From contig JADFZQ010000001.1 in assembly GCA_015232455.1 (NCBI GenBank), positions 186,001 to 250,000 on the forward strand: a DNA stretch of 64,000 nt. The letters are read 5' to 3'. Within the stretch, counting starts at the first letter, position 1; each line of letters begins with the position of its first letter. The position numbers and the translations under genes are program-made. This document shows, piece after piece, positions 8,079-16,433 of the stretch. The stretch is from Desulfamplus sp. GTDB lineage: Bacteria > Desulfobacterota > Desulfobacteria > Desulfobacterales > Desulfobacteraceae. The notes below the pieces were generated by a model. It worked only from the letters and a program-made list of their open reading frames with translations, did no database searches and was not told the origin of the DNA.

Positions 8079-8498
8079 TTATCCTGTTTTAGGGATTTTG
8101 AGTTGTTCGAACATAAAGCTCATCAGATGATCCCAGCTATTAAAGAAAAGGTATTTTGTCAATGTGGCGGTGGATGTCGAAGAAGTTGGCACCTCTTTTA
8201 GATGGATAGAGATTGCTTTTCGTTGATTACGGATTGTTAGTTGCCAGCTTCTGCTTTGGCATTCAGGTTGAAATTGCCATTTAAGAAGATGTGCTATCAA
8301 AACGACCATACGGTTGGCAAGCTCACGTTGTTCAATTTTACCTACATCCTCTATCTCCTCTGCAATATGTTCAATATCCAAAAACTCAAACTTCTTATTA
8401 CGAACCAACCACGCCTGCTCATTTGCCCATGCAACAATGTCTGTTTCATAATCAATCAATGAAAATTTTTCTTTTTGTAGAGCCTTATGAGCATTCAT
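8079..8498 (-). pseudogene. Truncated DUF29 copy fused to foreign sequence
   Basis: From the ATG at 8498 the first ~105 residues match the intact DUF29 protein almost perfectly (identical from LIDYETDIVAWANEQ to LKEVP). At 8186 similarity stops abruptly and the frame continues with unrelated residues (TSSTSTATLTKYLFFNSW...) for about 35 codons. The inserted DNA at 8079-8185 has, on the plus strand, an open frame reading HQMIPAIKEKVFCQCGGGC, possibly the fragment of another gene. The protein lacks the DUF29 C-terminus and is probably non-functional. Confidence 0.75.
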
Positions 8499-8597
8499 AT
8501 ATTTTGTCCTCAAACATTCTTGAATAATAATTAGCCGAGCGATAAATCGCACGGCTAAGGAGTGTAAAAAGTCCACTAAAGTGGATTGTAATAACAA
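8186..8597 (-). repeat. DUF29 cassette 5' repeat, copy 2
   Basis: Second copy of 6686-7096, offset by 1500 bp at its left edge. The left break interrupts DUF29. The right break coincides with the attC core G/TT position at 8597/8598. Confidence 0.88.
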
Positions 8598-8656
8598 CGA
8601 GTTAACCGGGCTTCGCCGGCATGTGGCGAAGCTCCGCTTGAACGCCGGGTTATGAC
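8592..8656 (-). repeat. attC-like site 2 (between HEAT-like gene and DUF29 copy)
   Basis: On the minus strand it starts GTCATAAC, containing the TAA stop of the HEAT-like gene, and ends CTCGTTGTTA before the DUF29 leader. The arms GAGCTTCGCC and GGCGAAGCCC pair around ACATGCC with one mismatch, and GTTCAAGCGG matches the usual attC left arm. At 65 bp it is the shortest of the four. Confidence 0.68.
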
Positions 8657-9084
8657 TTCACTTTGGGCAGAGTTGACAACACATTTTGAACCCACTTGTT
8701 AAAGCCTCCACCCTTTTCATAGGTGAATATATCAAAATCTTCTGGGTACAATTCTTTGAATTTTTGATTGAACTCCGTTTCTACATATTCACCGCTTATT
8801 GAGACAAGAACTTTTCCCAGCTTTTTGTTTATGTCTTTCAACAAGTGTCCTTTTTGCTTTCTGGGTAACTTGACATCCTCCCCAAAAGTTTGGAGCTTTC
8901 TAAACGACAGTTCCTGAACTGCGTACACCTTGTCATTCATCATAAGCCTCCAAAGAATGTCTTTGGATTGTTGGCATTTGAATTTTCCAAGCTCTTCCGC
9001 TGCCTCTAAACGATTTTTGTAGCTCGTCTTGTCAGATGCCTGCTTCTTCAGCACCTCAATATTTTCAGGAGTAATATTTTCCAT
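8650..9084 (-). CDS. HEAT-repeat-like cassette protein, function unknown
   Basis: 144 residues from the ATG at 9084. This start is preferred because AGAGGA lies just upstream and because the longer frame would extend into the attC site at 9111-9202. Residues about 20-68 (NRLEAAEELGKFKCQQSKDI...NDKVYAVQELSFRKLQTFG) look like one or two HEAT-type helical repeats. The C-terminal part (FNQKFKELYP...GGGFNKWVQNVLSTLP) is unassigned. The stop codon is inside attC-like site 2. No function is claimed. Confidence 0.7.
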   Translation of the reverse strand: MENITPENIEVLKKQASDKTSYKNRLEAAEELGKFKCQQSKDILWRLMMNDKVYAVQELSFRKLQTFGEDVKLPRKQKGHLLKDINKKLGKVLVSISGEYVETEFNQKFKELYPEDFDIFTYEKGGGFNKWVQNVLSTLPKVKS

Positions 9085-9110
9085 CAGAGTCCTCTCGTTG
9101 ATTGGTGAAG

Positions 9111-9202
9111 GCATAACGTCTGGGGTAACCTGCTGCACTACCAAGCTTTACCGCGACAGCACCGCCGACGTTCTAGCAGTCAGGTTGACCCCATTGTTAG
9201 AC
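9111..9202 (-). repeat. attC site 3 (after the putAbiC gene)
   Basis: The minus strand begins GTCTAAC (a perfect RYYYAAC; its TAA is the putAbiC stop) and ends GTTATGC. The inner arms GGGGTCAACCTG and CAGGTTACCCC are complementary except for one unpaired base, the extrahelical base typical of attC. A variable 40-50 nt centre separates them. Length 92 bp. One of the two clearest sites. Confidence 0.82.
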
Positions 9203-9997
9203 AATTTTTGGTTTTCCATATGCAGAATCACTAAATAGAGAGTGATGCTCATCAGGATCAATTAGTAATTCTTCAGGTAAATTTTTAAATAAAGCGAATT
9301 CTTCAACCATTGGTTTAAACTTTTCAACACCATATTTGCTTAGACAATTATAAAATAGTAATAACAACTCAGCGTCAGATAATTGAGCACGTACTAAGTT
9401 GGTGTAGAAACGCTTGTCTGCTACGGAACTTCTTTTTACAAACTTGATAATATTATATAGGTAACGAAAGTAATGACCAATTTCGTGCCCAATATTTGGA
9501 TAGAAATTATTGTATATTTCTGACGGTTCAAGAGAGGGATTTTTGTTTTTTTGGCCCATGTAATTATTTTTAAATCTGCTGTAAAAAATCACAAAACAAT
9601 CTCTTCCAGCTGTCACTCTATCTTTAGATGTTAAATCAATAGAATTGATTATTTCATTATGTAATCGAAGCAATTGAAAGAAAGTATTCTCAAAATTTTG
9701 TAATTTAAAAGTTTCGTTTTGTGCTTGAAGTTGTAATTTTTGTCCCTCTAACTCGTTTCGAGTTAGCTCAAGTTCTTTACGTTGCAATTCAAGCTCTTGA
9801 CGTTGTAATAAAATTGCAAAAATAACTCCTGCAAATGCAAAACCAGAAAATAACGCATTAATGGCACCAAACATGTCGCCAAAAGTACCTCTTTCGTCAA
9901 CTCCATTAAGAGTTATGCCTGAAATAAGCCAAACAAAAAAAATAAGGATCATAAGTTTGTAAAGTGAATTTAAAGTTAACTCCTTAATATTTTGCAT
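9197..9997 (-). CDS. Putative phage abortive infection protein (putAbiC family)
   Basis: 266 residues from the ATG at 9997, 19 nt after the core of attC site 4; the frame is open further upstream only through that site. Two N-terminal membrane segments (LMILIFFVWLISGITL and FSGFAFAGVIFAILL) flank GTFGDMFGAINALFSG. A coiled coil follows (LQRQELELQRKELELTRNELEGQKLQLQ), then FENTFFQLLRLHNEIINSI, GRDCFVIFY, GHYFRYLYNIIKFV and LVRAQLSDAELLLLFYNCLS. This is the signature of the putative AbiC family (PF16872 by recollection). Membrane anchoring suggests a cell-suicide or sensing role during phage infection; the mechanism is unknown. Confidence 0.82.
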   Translation of the reverse strand: MQNIKELTLNSLYKLMILIFFVWLISGITLNGVDERGTFGDMFGAINALFSGFAFAGVIFAILLQRQELELQRKELELTRNELEGQKLQLQAQNETFKLQNFENTFFQLLRLHNEIINSIDLTSKDRVTAGRDCFVIFYSRFKNNYMGQKNKNPSLEPSEIYNNFYPNIGHEIGHYFRYLYNIIKFVKRSSVADKRFYTNLVRAQLSDAELLLLFYNCLSKYGVEKFKPMVEEFALFKNLPEELLIDPDEHHSLFSDSAYGKPKIV

Positions 9998-10015
9998 ATA
10001 CTTTTCTCTTTTAAT

Positions 10016-10101
10016 GGCTAACGCTCGCATAACCGGCTGGTAAAAGCTGTATAGCGAAGCGGCACAGATTTTACCAGTCCGAGTTGATGCTGTTGTTAGG
10101 T
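10016..10101 (-). repeat. attC site 4 (after the small membrane protein genes)
   Basis: The minus strand begins ACCTAAC (a perfect RYYYAAC) and ends GTTAGCC. The arms GGACTGGTAAAA and TTTTACCAGCCGG are complementary, and the outer arms GCATCAACTC and GGTTATGCGAGC pair imperfectly. Length 86 bp. One of the two clearest sites. Confidence 0.82.
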
Positions 10102-10376
10102 GAATATTTATCTTCATGTATATCTTCGCTAAAGAATCCCATCCAAAACGCCCCGTTAAATAGAAACATAATAGTAAATAGAAAAGCGATGAAAGGGATA
10201 AAAGGAAGAATAACTTCGATAGTAAATGTTTGAATACCGAAATATTGAAAAACATGCTTGATAGCACTAAAAAATAAAGATACCGGCAAGATGAATACAA
10301 AGAGAATAGCTGATAATGCCTTCCTAAAATAGTTCATAAAATTATTAAGTTCACGTTCACTGACTCTTTTCTTCAT
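10071..10376 (-). CDS. Small membrane protein, cassette gene, function unknown
   Basis: 101 residues from the ATG at 10376, preceded by GAGGTG at about 8 nt. A basic N-terminus (MKKRVSERELNNFMNYFRK) precedes two or three hydrophobic segments (ALSAILFVFILPVSLFF; VILPFIPFIAFLFTIMFLF). The last ten codons and the stop lie inside attC site 4, common for cassette genes. It follows the 10393-10833 gene by 16 nt, so the two probably form one two-gene cassette. No family recognised. Confidence 0.68.
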   Translation of the reverse strand: MKKRVSERELNNFMNYFRKALSAILFVFILPVSLFFSAIKHVFQYFGIQTFTIEVILPFIPFIAFLFTIMFLFNGAFWMGFFSEDIHEDKYSPNNSINSDW

Positions 10377-10392
10377 TATTTTACACCTCGCC

Positions 10393-10833
10393 CTATCTAT
10401 GAAAAAGATTTCTAAACTTTTTTCCAGCCTCAAATGCTTTAGCACCGAAAAAACTGTATAACGACGTTGCGAATCCAACTGCACCAATAGAGGCTATGGA
10501 GTAGCCGACAACCATATCTATACCAGGAATCAAAGGGGTAAACATTGCCATAGTCGATACCGCAAATGCATATTTTTTATTTCTTTCGTTATTGTTTGAT
10601 ATGATTATATCGTTTTTGGCTTTTGAGATTTGAACTGATGAATTTGCTTGAGCTTTCATGAGCAACGCTATATCCCTAGCTGATAACCCTCTATCAACAA
10701 GAGCTAAGGTTAGGTTCGCTTGATGAATGGTGTCTGATGGCTCCTTTCCATATGGATCAATTCTTTCTATAGCAACTTTGTTGGGTCTACTATTATGAGG
10801 AACAAGAACCTTTGTATTTTCACCGTCTCTCAA
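10393..10833 (-). CDS. Unknown protein with C-terminal membrane hairpin, cassette gene
   Basis: 146 residues. The start is a TTG at 10833 with GGGGGT just upstream. A soluble N-terminal half (ERIDPYGKEPSDTIHQANLTLALVDRGLSARDIALLMKAQANSS) is followed by two hydrophobic helices (AFAVSTMAMFTPLIPGIDM, VGYSIASIGAVGFATSLYSFFGA) and a basic tail. It is the first gene of the array and lies 263 bp downstream of alaS. It is paired with the small membrane gene at 10071-10376. No family recognised. Confidence 0.62.
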   Translation of the reverse strand: MRDGENTKVLVPHNSRPNKVAIERIDPYGKEPSDTIHQANLTLALVDRGLSARDIALLMKAQANSSVQISKAKNDIIISNNNERNKKYAFAVSTMAMFTPLIPGIDMVVGYSIASIGAVGFATSLYSFFGAKAFEAGKKFRNLFHR

Positions 10834-10873
10834 TTTACCCCCTTTTTAGTCTCTACAGCACCTCAATATCACC

Positions 10874-10982
10874 TAAGCATTGATTATCAGGTCTTTTTTA
10901 CCTGAAAACACCTTAAATTCACTATTATCAAAGCGATTTGACCTGATAACACTCTAAATCCCAACTTATCAGGTCAATGCTT
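10874..10982. promoter_or_regulatory. Repeated TTATCAGGTC sites at the head of the cassette array
   Basis: The 10-mer TTATCAGGTC occurs at 10884-10893 and 10966-10975 and inverted at 10940-10949, with a partial inverted copy ACCTGA at 10900. The block is bounded by AAGCATTGA (10874) and its inverse TCAATGCTT (10973). It lies between alaS and the first cassette gene. It could be an operator cluster, alternative hairpins in a leader RNA, or a decayed insertion end. Confidence 0.45.
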
Positions 10983-11096
10983 CAAAAATATTATTAGCAC
11001 CAATAAATAGCTTGTTACTACATGTAGAACATAAGAATAGTATCCGTATCTCAATTAATTCGGGCTAAAGCTAAAAAATAAGCGAATAGGGAGATA

Positions 11097-13907
11097 TTAT
11101 ATATCATAAACTGAGTTAAGAGCATCAAGCAGATATTCTGGCTTTGTGCCGCCAGCTTGAGCCATATCAGGTCTGCCACCACCGCCACCACCAACTATTG
11201 CAGCGGCTTTTTTAACAATATTTCCAGCATGAAATCTTCCTGTCATATCTTGAGTAACCACACAGGTCAAAAGTGCTTTGCCAGCAGATTCAGCCCCAAG
11301 AAGCACAACGCCTGAGCCAATTTTTGCCTTAAATTTGTCTGCCAAATCACGCATCTGGGAAGGGTTATCAATATCAACTTTTTTTGCAAGAACCTTTACT
11401 CCATTTATGAGTTTCATATCATTGTCAATATTATCAACTGATTTTGAGGCTATTTGAGCTTTTAGGCTTACAATCTCTTTTTCCGCAGATTTGTGGTCAT
11501 TTATAAGAGTCTCTATTTTTGCATAAAGAGCAGAACTCAAAGATAGATCGCCATGTGCCTGAGCTTTGACAAGATAGGCACTTTTTTGCAGCATTGTTAT
11601 ATTTTCTTGAACATACTCCAAAGCCTTAGCACCTGTTAAAGCTTCAATACGTCTTACACCTGACGCAATTCCAGACTCTGAAATAATTTGGAAAAATCCA
11701 ATATTTCCAGTTCTGCCTGTATGAGTTCCACCGCAAAGTTCACGGCTAAAATCGCCCATTGATACAACACGAACTTTATCTCCATATTTTTCTTCAAAAA
11801 GTGCTGTTGCCCCTGATTTTACAGCATCTTCCATTCCCATCTCTATGGTCTCTAATGGGACGTTTTGCCTTATGTGATCATTTACATATTTCTCAATTGC
11901 AAGAATCTCCTCGCGTGAGATGGCTGAAAAATGTGTAAAGTCAAATCTTAACCGTTCGTTTGTAACAAGAGAGCCTGCCTGCTTAACGTGATTTCCAAGA
12001 ACTTTGCGTAAAGCTGAGTGTAAAATGTGAGTTGCAGAGTGGTTTTGAGCAGTAGCAGCACGGTTATCAGCATCAACTTTAAGCAAAATATCTTTATCTT
12101 TTTTTAATATACCGCTCTCAACAACTCCTCTATGAATCCTAATGCCAGATGGATCAGAAATTGTGCTGTTAATTCTAACTCTAACTCTCAACTTGCCATC
12201 TTTTGGGCATGTTATATCTGCTGAACAGCCAACCCCTTCTAAAAATCCACAATCTCCAGCCTGTCCGCCAGATTCTGCATAAAACGGTGTTTTTTCTGTT
12301 ACAATCTCAATCTCTTTGGAAGCCAAATCGTTGGAAACTGATTCAGCACAAACTTCATCAACTGCCTTTCCATCTTTGACAATCAGCAAAATCTTTGATT
12401 GAGTCTCAAGCTCATCATATCCTGTAAAGATCGTCTTGACTCCTTGAGATGTGAGAGTTTTAAAGGCTTCGCCAACACCAGCAAAGGTTTTAGAGCTTTT
12501 TGAACGTGCTTTTTGCTCGTCCATTGCTTTATGGTAACCAGTCATATCAAGTGAAATGTCAGTTCCTTTAAGCACATCAGTTATAATATCAACTGGAAAG
12601 CCAAAGGTGTCGTAAAGTTTAAATATAACATCGCCTGACAACTCTTTTTTAAACTGATTATCTGTAGATTTACTCGCTTTTTTCTCAATCTCATCAATAG
12701 TCTCTTTTAACAGCCTAAGCCCTACATCAAGAGTTTCAGAGAACTTTATCTCCTCATTTTTAACAACATTTAGGATAAATTCAGCAGAATCTTTAAGTTC
12801 TGGGTAAGCCTCGTCCATCATCTCAAATACAGTTGCAACGGTTTCATGTAAGAACGGCTCAGTAAGTCCAATATAACGACCATACCTGATAGCTCGCCTC
12901 ATAATACGCCGTAAAACATAACCCCTTCCTTCGTTAGATGGCAAAATACCATCACAGATAAGAAATGCCGCTGCTCTGCTGTGATCTGCAATTACCTTTT
13001 TGGCAACTTCACTCTCTTTGTCAGAAACGCCACTTCCTCTGTAGCTCTCTTTTTGAACAACTTCACCATCTTTGGAATCTTCCTGCCTATTTCCTGAGCG
13101 TTTTGCAACTCTATCCATAAGATCAGTTACTTTATCCATAATTGGAACAAAGAGATCAGTGTCGTAATTGGTTGGAACATTTTGAAGCACGGACACAATA
13201 CGCTCAAGCCCCATACCTGTATCAATACTTGGTTTTGGAAGAGGTTTCATATTACCAGACGAATCTCTTTCAAACTGCATAAATACAAGATTCCAAAGCT
13301 CAAGATAGCGGTCGCAATCACACCCTACAGCACAATTTGGATCATCGCAGCCAAACTCTTGTCCCCTATCAATATGAATCTCACTGCAGGGACCACAAGG
13401 ACCAGTATCACCCATTGCCCAAAAATTATCTTTTTCACCAAGACGAACAATTCTCTCTTCAGGCACACCTATCTTATCACGCCATAAATTGTATGCCTCA
13501 TCATCATCTTTAAAAACAGATACCCAAAGTTTTTCAGGTGGCAATCCATATCCACTATCTTTATCTGTTAAAAGTTCCCAACCATATTCAATCGCCTTTT
13601 CTTTGAAATAGTCGCCAAAAGAAAAATTGCCAAGCATCTCAAAAAATGTGTGGTGTCTTGCTGTATATCCAACATTCTCAAGGTCATTGTGCTTTCCACC
13701 AGCACGAACACATTTTTGGGAAGTTACTGCTGTTGAATATTCTCGCTTCTCATCTCCTGTAAATACCCGCTTAAATTGAACCATACCAGCATTTGTAAAC
13801 AAAAGTGTTGGATCGTCTTGCGGCACAAGAGAAGAACTTCTCACTACTTGATGGTTATGTTTTTTAAAGTATTCAATAAATATTTTGCGAGCCTCTTTAC
13901 CTGTCAT
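11097..13907 (-). CDS. alaS: Alanyl-tRNA synthetase
   Basis: 936 residues. The ATG at 13907 is preferred over the TTG at 13913 because GGAG lies 9 nt upstream. The class II core has [19 protein letters not shown] and [10 protein letters not shown]. The editing domain carries [11 protein letters not shown] and [13 protein letters not shown] (zinc-binding H..H and C..H), and the C-terminal domain carries [15 protein letters not shown]. It charges tRNA-Ala and clears mischarged Ser/Gly. The protein is longer than the usual ~875 residues, partly through a charged insertion at about 264-295 ([16 protein letters not shown]...). The start overlaps the recA stop by 11 bp, so the two genes are co-transcribed. 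Confidence 0.97.
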   Translation of the reverse strand: MTGKEARKIFIEYFKKHNHQVVRSSSLVPQDDPTLLFTNAGMVQFKRVFTGDEKREYSTAVTSQKCVRAGGKHNDLENVGYTARHHTFFEMLGNFSFGDYFKEKAIEYGWELLTDKDSGYGLPPEKLWVSVFKDDDEAYNLWRDKIGVPEERIVRLGEKDNFWAMGDTGPCGPCSEIHIDRGQEFGCDDPNCAVGCDCDRYLELWNLVFMQFERDSSGNMKPLPKPSIDTGMGLERIVSVLQNVPTNYDTDLFVPIMDKVTDLMDRVAKRSGNRQEDSKDGEVVQKESYRGSGVSDKESEVAKKVIADHSRAAAFLICDGILPSNEGRGYVLRRIMRRAIRYGRYIGLTEPFLHETVATVFEMMDEAYPELKDSAEFILNVVKNEEIKFSETLDVGLRLLKETIDEIEKKASKSTDNQFKKELSGDVIFKLYDTFGFPVDIITDVLKGTDISLDMTGYHKAMDEQKARSKSSKTFAGVGEAFKTLTSQGVKTIFTGYDELETQSKILLIVKDGKAVDEVCAESVSNDLASKEIEIVTEKTPFYAESGGQAGDCGFLEGVGCSADITCPKDGKLRVRVRINSTISDPSGIRIHRGVVESGILKKDKDILLKVDADNRAATAQNHSATHILHSALRKVLGNHVKQAGSLVTNERLRFDFTHFSAISREEILAIEKYVNDHIRQNVPLETIEMGMEDAVKSGATALFEEKYGDKVRVVSMGDFSRELCGGTHTGRTGNIGFFQIISESGIASGVRRIEALTGAKALEYVQENITMLQKSAYLVKAQAHGDLSLSSALYAKIETLINDHKSAEKEIVSLKAQIASKSVDNIDNDMKLINGVKVLAKKVDIDNPSQMRDLADKFKAKIGSGVVLLGAESAGKALLTCVVTQDMTGRFHAGNIVKKAAAIVGGGGGGRPDMAQAGGTKPEYLLDALNSVYDI

Positions 13908-14964
13908 TTTCAACTACTCCTGCTTCTGCGTTAGAAGATACATTGGGTAAGGCTGTTGATAATGCTTTGCTGCCTATTCCAAGATTCTCCCTTACGTTTA
14001 GTTCAATTTTGTCAAATACTTCTGGATTTTCGTCAAAAAATACCTTTACATTCTGTCTGCCCTGCCCCATTCTCTCTCCTTGATAAGAATACCATGAACC
14101 ACTCTTTTCAACGATATTTAGATCAACAGCCATATCAAGAAGGTCTCCTGTTCGTGAGATTCCTTCTCCATACATGATGTCAAATTCTACAGACTTAAAT
14201 GGTGGGGCAAGTTTGTTTTTAACAACACTCACCTTTGTTCTATTTCCAACTGTATCTTGTCCCTCTTTTATTGCAGCAGCTCTTCTAATTTCAAGGCGGA
14301 TAGAAGCATAGAATTTTAAGGCATTACCACCAGTAGTTGTTTCAGGATTACCGTAAACCATTCCTATTTTCATTCTTATCTGGTTGATAAAAATGACCGT
14401 AGTGTTGGTTCGAGACATGGTGGCAGTAAGTTTTCTTAGAGCTTGAGACATAAGACGTGCTTGAAGCCCCATGTGGGAATCTCCCATCTCACCTTCAATT
14501 TCAGCACGAGGCACAAGGGCTGCAACAGAGTCAATGACTATAATATCAATTGCTCCGCTTCTAACCAGCATATCTGCAATCTCAAGAGCCTGCTCTCCAG
14601 TATCGGGCTGGGATACAAGAAGCTCATCACAGTCAACCCCAAGTTTTCTTGCGTAAGCTGTATCCAAGGCGTGTTCTGCATCAATAAATGCAGCAATTCC
14701 CCCTTTTTTTTGAGATTCTGCAACCGCGTGTAAGGCAAGTGTTGTCTTACCTGATGATTCAGGTCCATAAATTTCAATTACTCTACCGCGCGGGTATCCA
14801 CCTATTCCTAAAGCCTTATCAAGTGCTAATGAACCAGAGTGTATAACAGGCACAGCTTGAACAGCTCTCTCTCCAAGCTTCATAATAGCACCTTTGCCAA
14901 ATTGTCTCTCAATCTGGCTCATGGCTGATTTAATCGCTTTGTCTCTTTCTGTGGATTCTACCAT
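13897..14964 (-). CDS. recA: Recombinase RecA
   Basis: 355 residues with Walker [10 protein letters not shown] (about 66-74), [20 protein letters not shown], the DNA-binding loop regions ([30 protein letters not shown]) and [16 protein letters not shown]. It forms filaments on single-stranded DNA for recombination and for LexA cleavage. GGAGAAAATCTAA precedes the ATG. Only 45 bp separate it from larC and no LexA box of the CTGT-N8-ACAG kind is visible there, so it may depend on a promoter further upstream. No recX lies between recA and alaS. Confidence 0.98.
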   Translation of the reverse strand: MVESTERDKAIKSAMSQIERQFGKGAIMKLGERAVQAVPVIHSGSLALDKALGIGGYPRGRVIEIYGPESSGKTTLALHAVAESQKKGGIAAFIDAEHALDTAYARKLGVDCDELLVSQPDTGEQALEIADMLVRSGAIDIIVIDSVAALVPRAEIEGEMGDSHMGLQARLMSQALRKLTATMSRTNTTVIFINQIRMKIGMVYGNPETTTGGNALKFYASIRLEIRRAAAIKEGQDTVGNRTKVSVVKNKLAPPFKSVEFDIMYGEGISRTGDLLDMAVDLNIVEKSGSWYSYQGERMGQGRQNVKVFFDENPEVFDKIELNVRENLGIGSKALSTALPNVSSNAEAGVVENDR

Positions 14965-15009
14965 TTAGATTTTCTCCTTATAATTGCTGGTATATAATTT
15001 TATATATCT

Positions 15010-16428
15010 TTAATGTTTAATTAATCTCTTATCTATCAAAAAATAGACGTCCTTAATAGGGATATTTTGCTCGCGTGATATTTTACGGCACACCTCATAT
15101 TCTGGAACTATCCTATCTATCCCTTTTGGGTCTGTTATCTTTTTTGCTGCTATTTTTCCAAAGCAGCTATCTATCTCAACCTCTTTTCTGGCAAGAACTG
15201 CTCTATTTGTAGAGTAAAACCTTACACCTGATGATGTGCTTTCTATTAAAATAACCTCAATAAGTTCATTAAGATTTGCTTTTTGGCAGATAACCTCAAG
15301 CCTGAATGCAGGTCTATTTTTTTTCATAAAAAGTGGTGAGTATGAGACATCTAACGCACCGTTTTCAAATAATTTTTCCATTATATAGCCAGCTATTTCA
15401 GGGTTCATATCATCGATAGATGTTTCAATAACATAAACCGTTTCTTGTAAGATATTGGGATTATTAATTTGTAAGATATTGCGATTATCAATATTGAAAT
15501 TTCTATTTGATAAATCAATTTTGTTAAGATTCTCTGTTTCTAAACCTTCACCTATTATTACACGTAAAAGATTAGGCAACCCATCAAGAGATTTCCTCTT
15601 TCCAGAACCATACCCTATCTCTTTTATTACCATCTCTGGAATATCACCAAATTGGTCTGTCATTGTAGTGATAATTGCAGCACCTGTTGGAGTTATATTC
15701 TCCATATTGCAAGAAGATGGCTTTATTGGCACACCTCTTAAAATTTTCAAGGTAGCCGGAGCTGGAACAGGTATAACACCATGACTGCAAGTTACAGCTC
15801 CTTTTCCAAGAGATGGCACAGAACCATAAATCTTTTTGATACCAAGATATTCAACAGACAAGAAAGCACCAGCAATATCAGCAATTGCATCAACTCCTCC
15901 AACTTCATGGAAATGGACATTCTCAATTTCAGTTCCATGAATCTCTGACTCTGCAATCGCAATCTTTTCAAAGGCTTTTAGAGTTGAGGATTTCACATAA
16001 TCTGAGAATGGAGAGCTTAAAATCAGCTCTTTAATTTGAGAATAATTTCTTGAGTAAGTATAATGTTTATGATGGGTATGATCGTTATGGGGAGTGTCAT
16101 TATTATGATGGTTAGTTTGATGTTTATGTGGATCGTCATTGTTATGATTATTGGTGTGATGTTTATGGAGAGCTTGATTCTTATGATGGGTGTGGTTGTG
16201 ATTATTTTCTTCGCTCAAGCATTTATCTTCTATAGCTATTTCATCTACAAATAGATTCACTGCTTTAATTCCATTATGCCAAATATTTTCAACTCTTATA
16301 TTTGCGTCAGGCAGAGGTATCTTTTTTAATTGTTCATTTAACCACTCAACAGGAACGCCCAAATCAACAAAAGCACCAAGAATCATATCACCGCTAATAC
16401 CTGAAAACATATCAAAATAGGCAATCAT
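15010..16428 (-). CDS. larC: LarC-type nickel insertion protein
   Basis: 472 residues beginning MIAYFDMFSGISGDMILGAFVDLGV, with VHFHEVGGVDAIADIAGAF and ENITPTGAAIITT, the hallmarks of LarC (TIGR00299 family). LarC inserts nickel into the pyridinium pincer cofactor of lactate racemase and related enzymes. Residues about 71-122 form a His/Asn-rich tract built from near-repeats such as HKHHTNNHNND, a plausible nickel store. No larB or larE is visible nearby. It lies 5 bp downstream of the M20 peptidase gene. Confidence 0.9.
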   Translation of the reverse strand: MIAYFDMFSGISGDMILGAFVDLGVPVEWLNEQLKKIPLPDANIRVENIWHNGIKAVNLFVDEIAIEDKCLSEENNHNHTHHKNQALHKHHTNNHNNDDPHKHQTNHHNNDTPHNDHTHHKHYTYSRNYSQIKELILSSPFSDYVKSSTLKAFEKIAIAESEIHGTEIENVHFHEVGGVDAIADIAGAFLSVEYLGIKKIYGSVPSLGKGAVTCSHGVIPVPAPATLKILRGVPIKPSSCNMENITPTGAAIITTMTDQFGDIPEMVIKEIGYGSGKRKSLDGLPNLLRVIIGEGLETENLNKIDLSNRNFNIDNRNILQINNPNILQETVYVIETSIDDMNPEIAGYIMEKLFENGALDVSYSPLFMKKNRPAFRLEVICQKANLNELIEVILIESTSSGVRFYSTNRAVLARKEVEIDSCFGKIAAKKITDPKGIDRIVPEYEVCRKISREQNIPIKDVYFLIDKRLIKH

Positions 16429-16433
16429 TAATT

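Larger units (their letters stand above)
6016..10833 (-). mobile_element. Integron-like gene cassette cluster without integrase (CALIN)
   Basis: All genes from 10833 down to 6016 run on the minus strand. Four attC-like sites oriented the same way separate many of them (7091-7177, 8592-8656, 9111-9202, 10016-10101). Each starts near an RYYYAAC-type core at the 3' end of a gene and ends with a GTTRRRY-type core just before the next start codon. No tyrosine recombinase is present in the window. The content is toxin/antitoxin, HEPN/MNT, DUF29, putAbiC and unknown genes, typical of cassette arrays. The left limit is uncertain, because no attC is seen between the DUF29 gene and the toxin/antitoxin pair. 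Confidence 0.72.

Noticed and set aside
9998-10300. 101-residue N-terminal extension of the putAbiC frame
   Set aside because: It would be translated through attC site 4 and out of frame across the small membrane gene; the ATG at 9997 follows the attC core as expected for a cassette.
10834-11096. attI site or integrase remnant between alaS and the first cassette
   Set aside because: Repeated sites are present, but nothing resembles an integrase frame and no GTTRRRY core could be placed there with confidence.
14965-15009. LexA box before recA
   Set aside because: The 45-bp gap has no CTGT-N8-ACAG or similar dyad.
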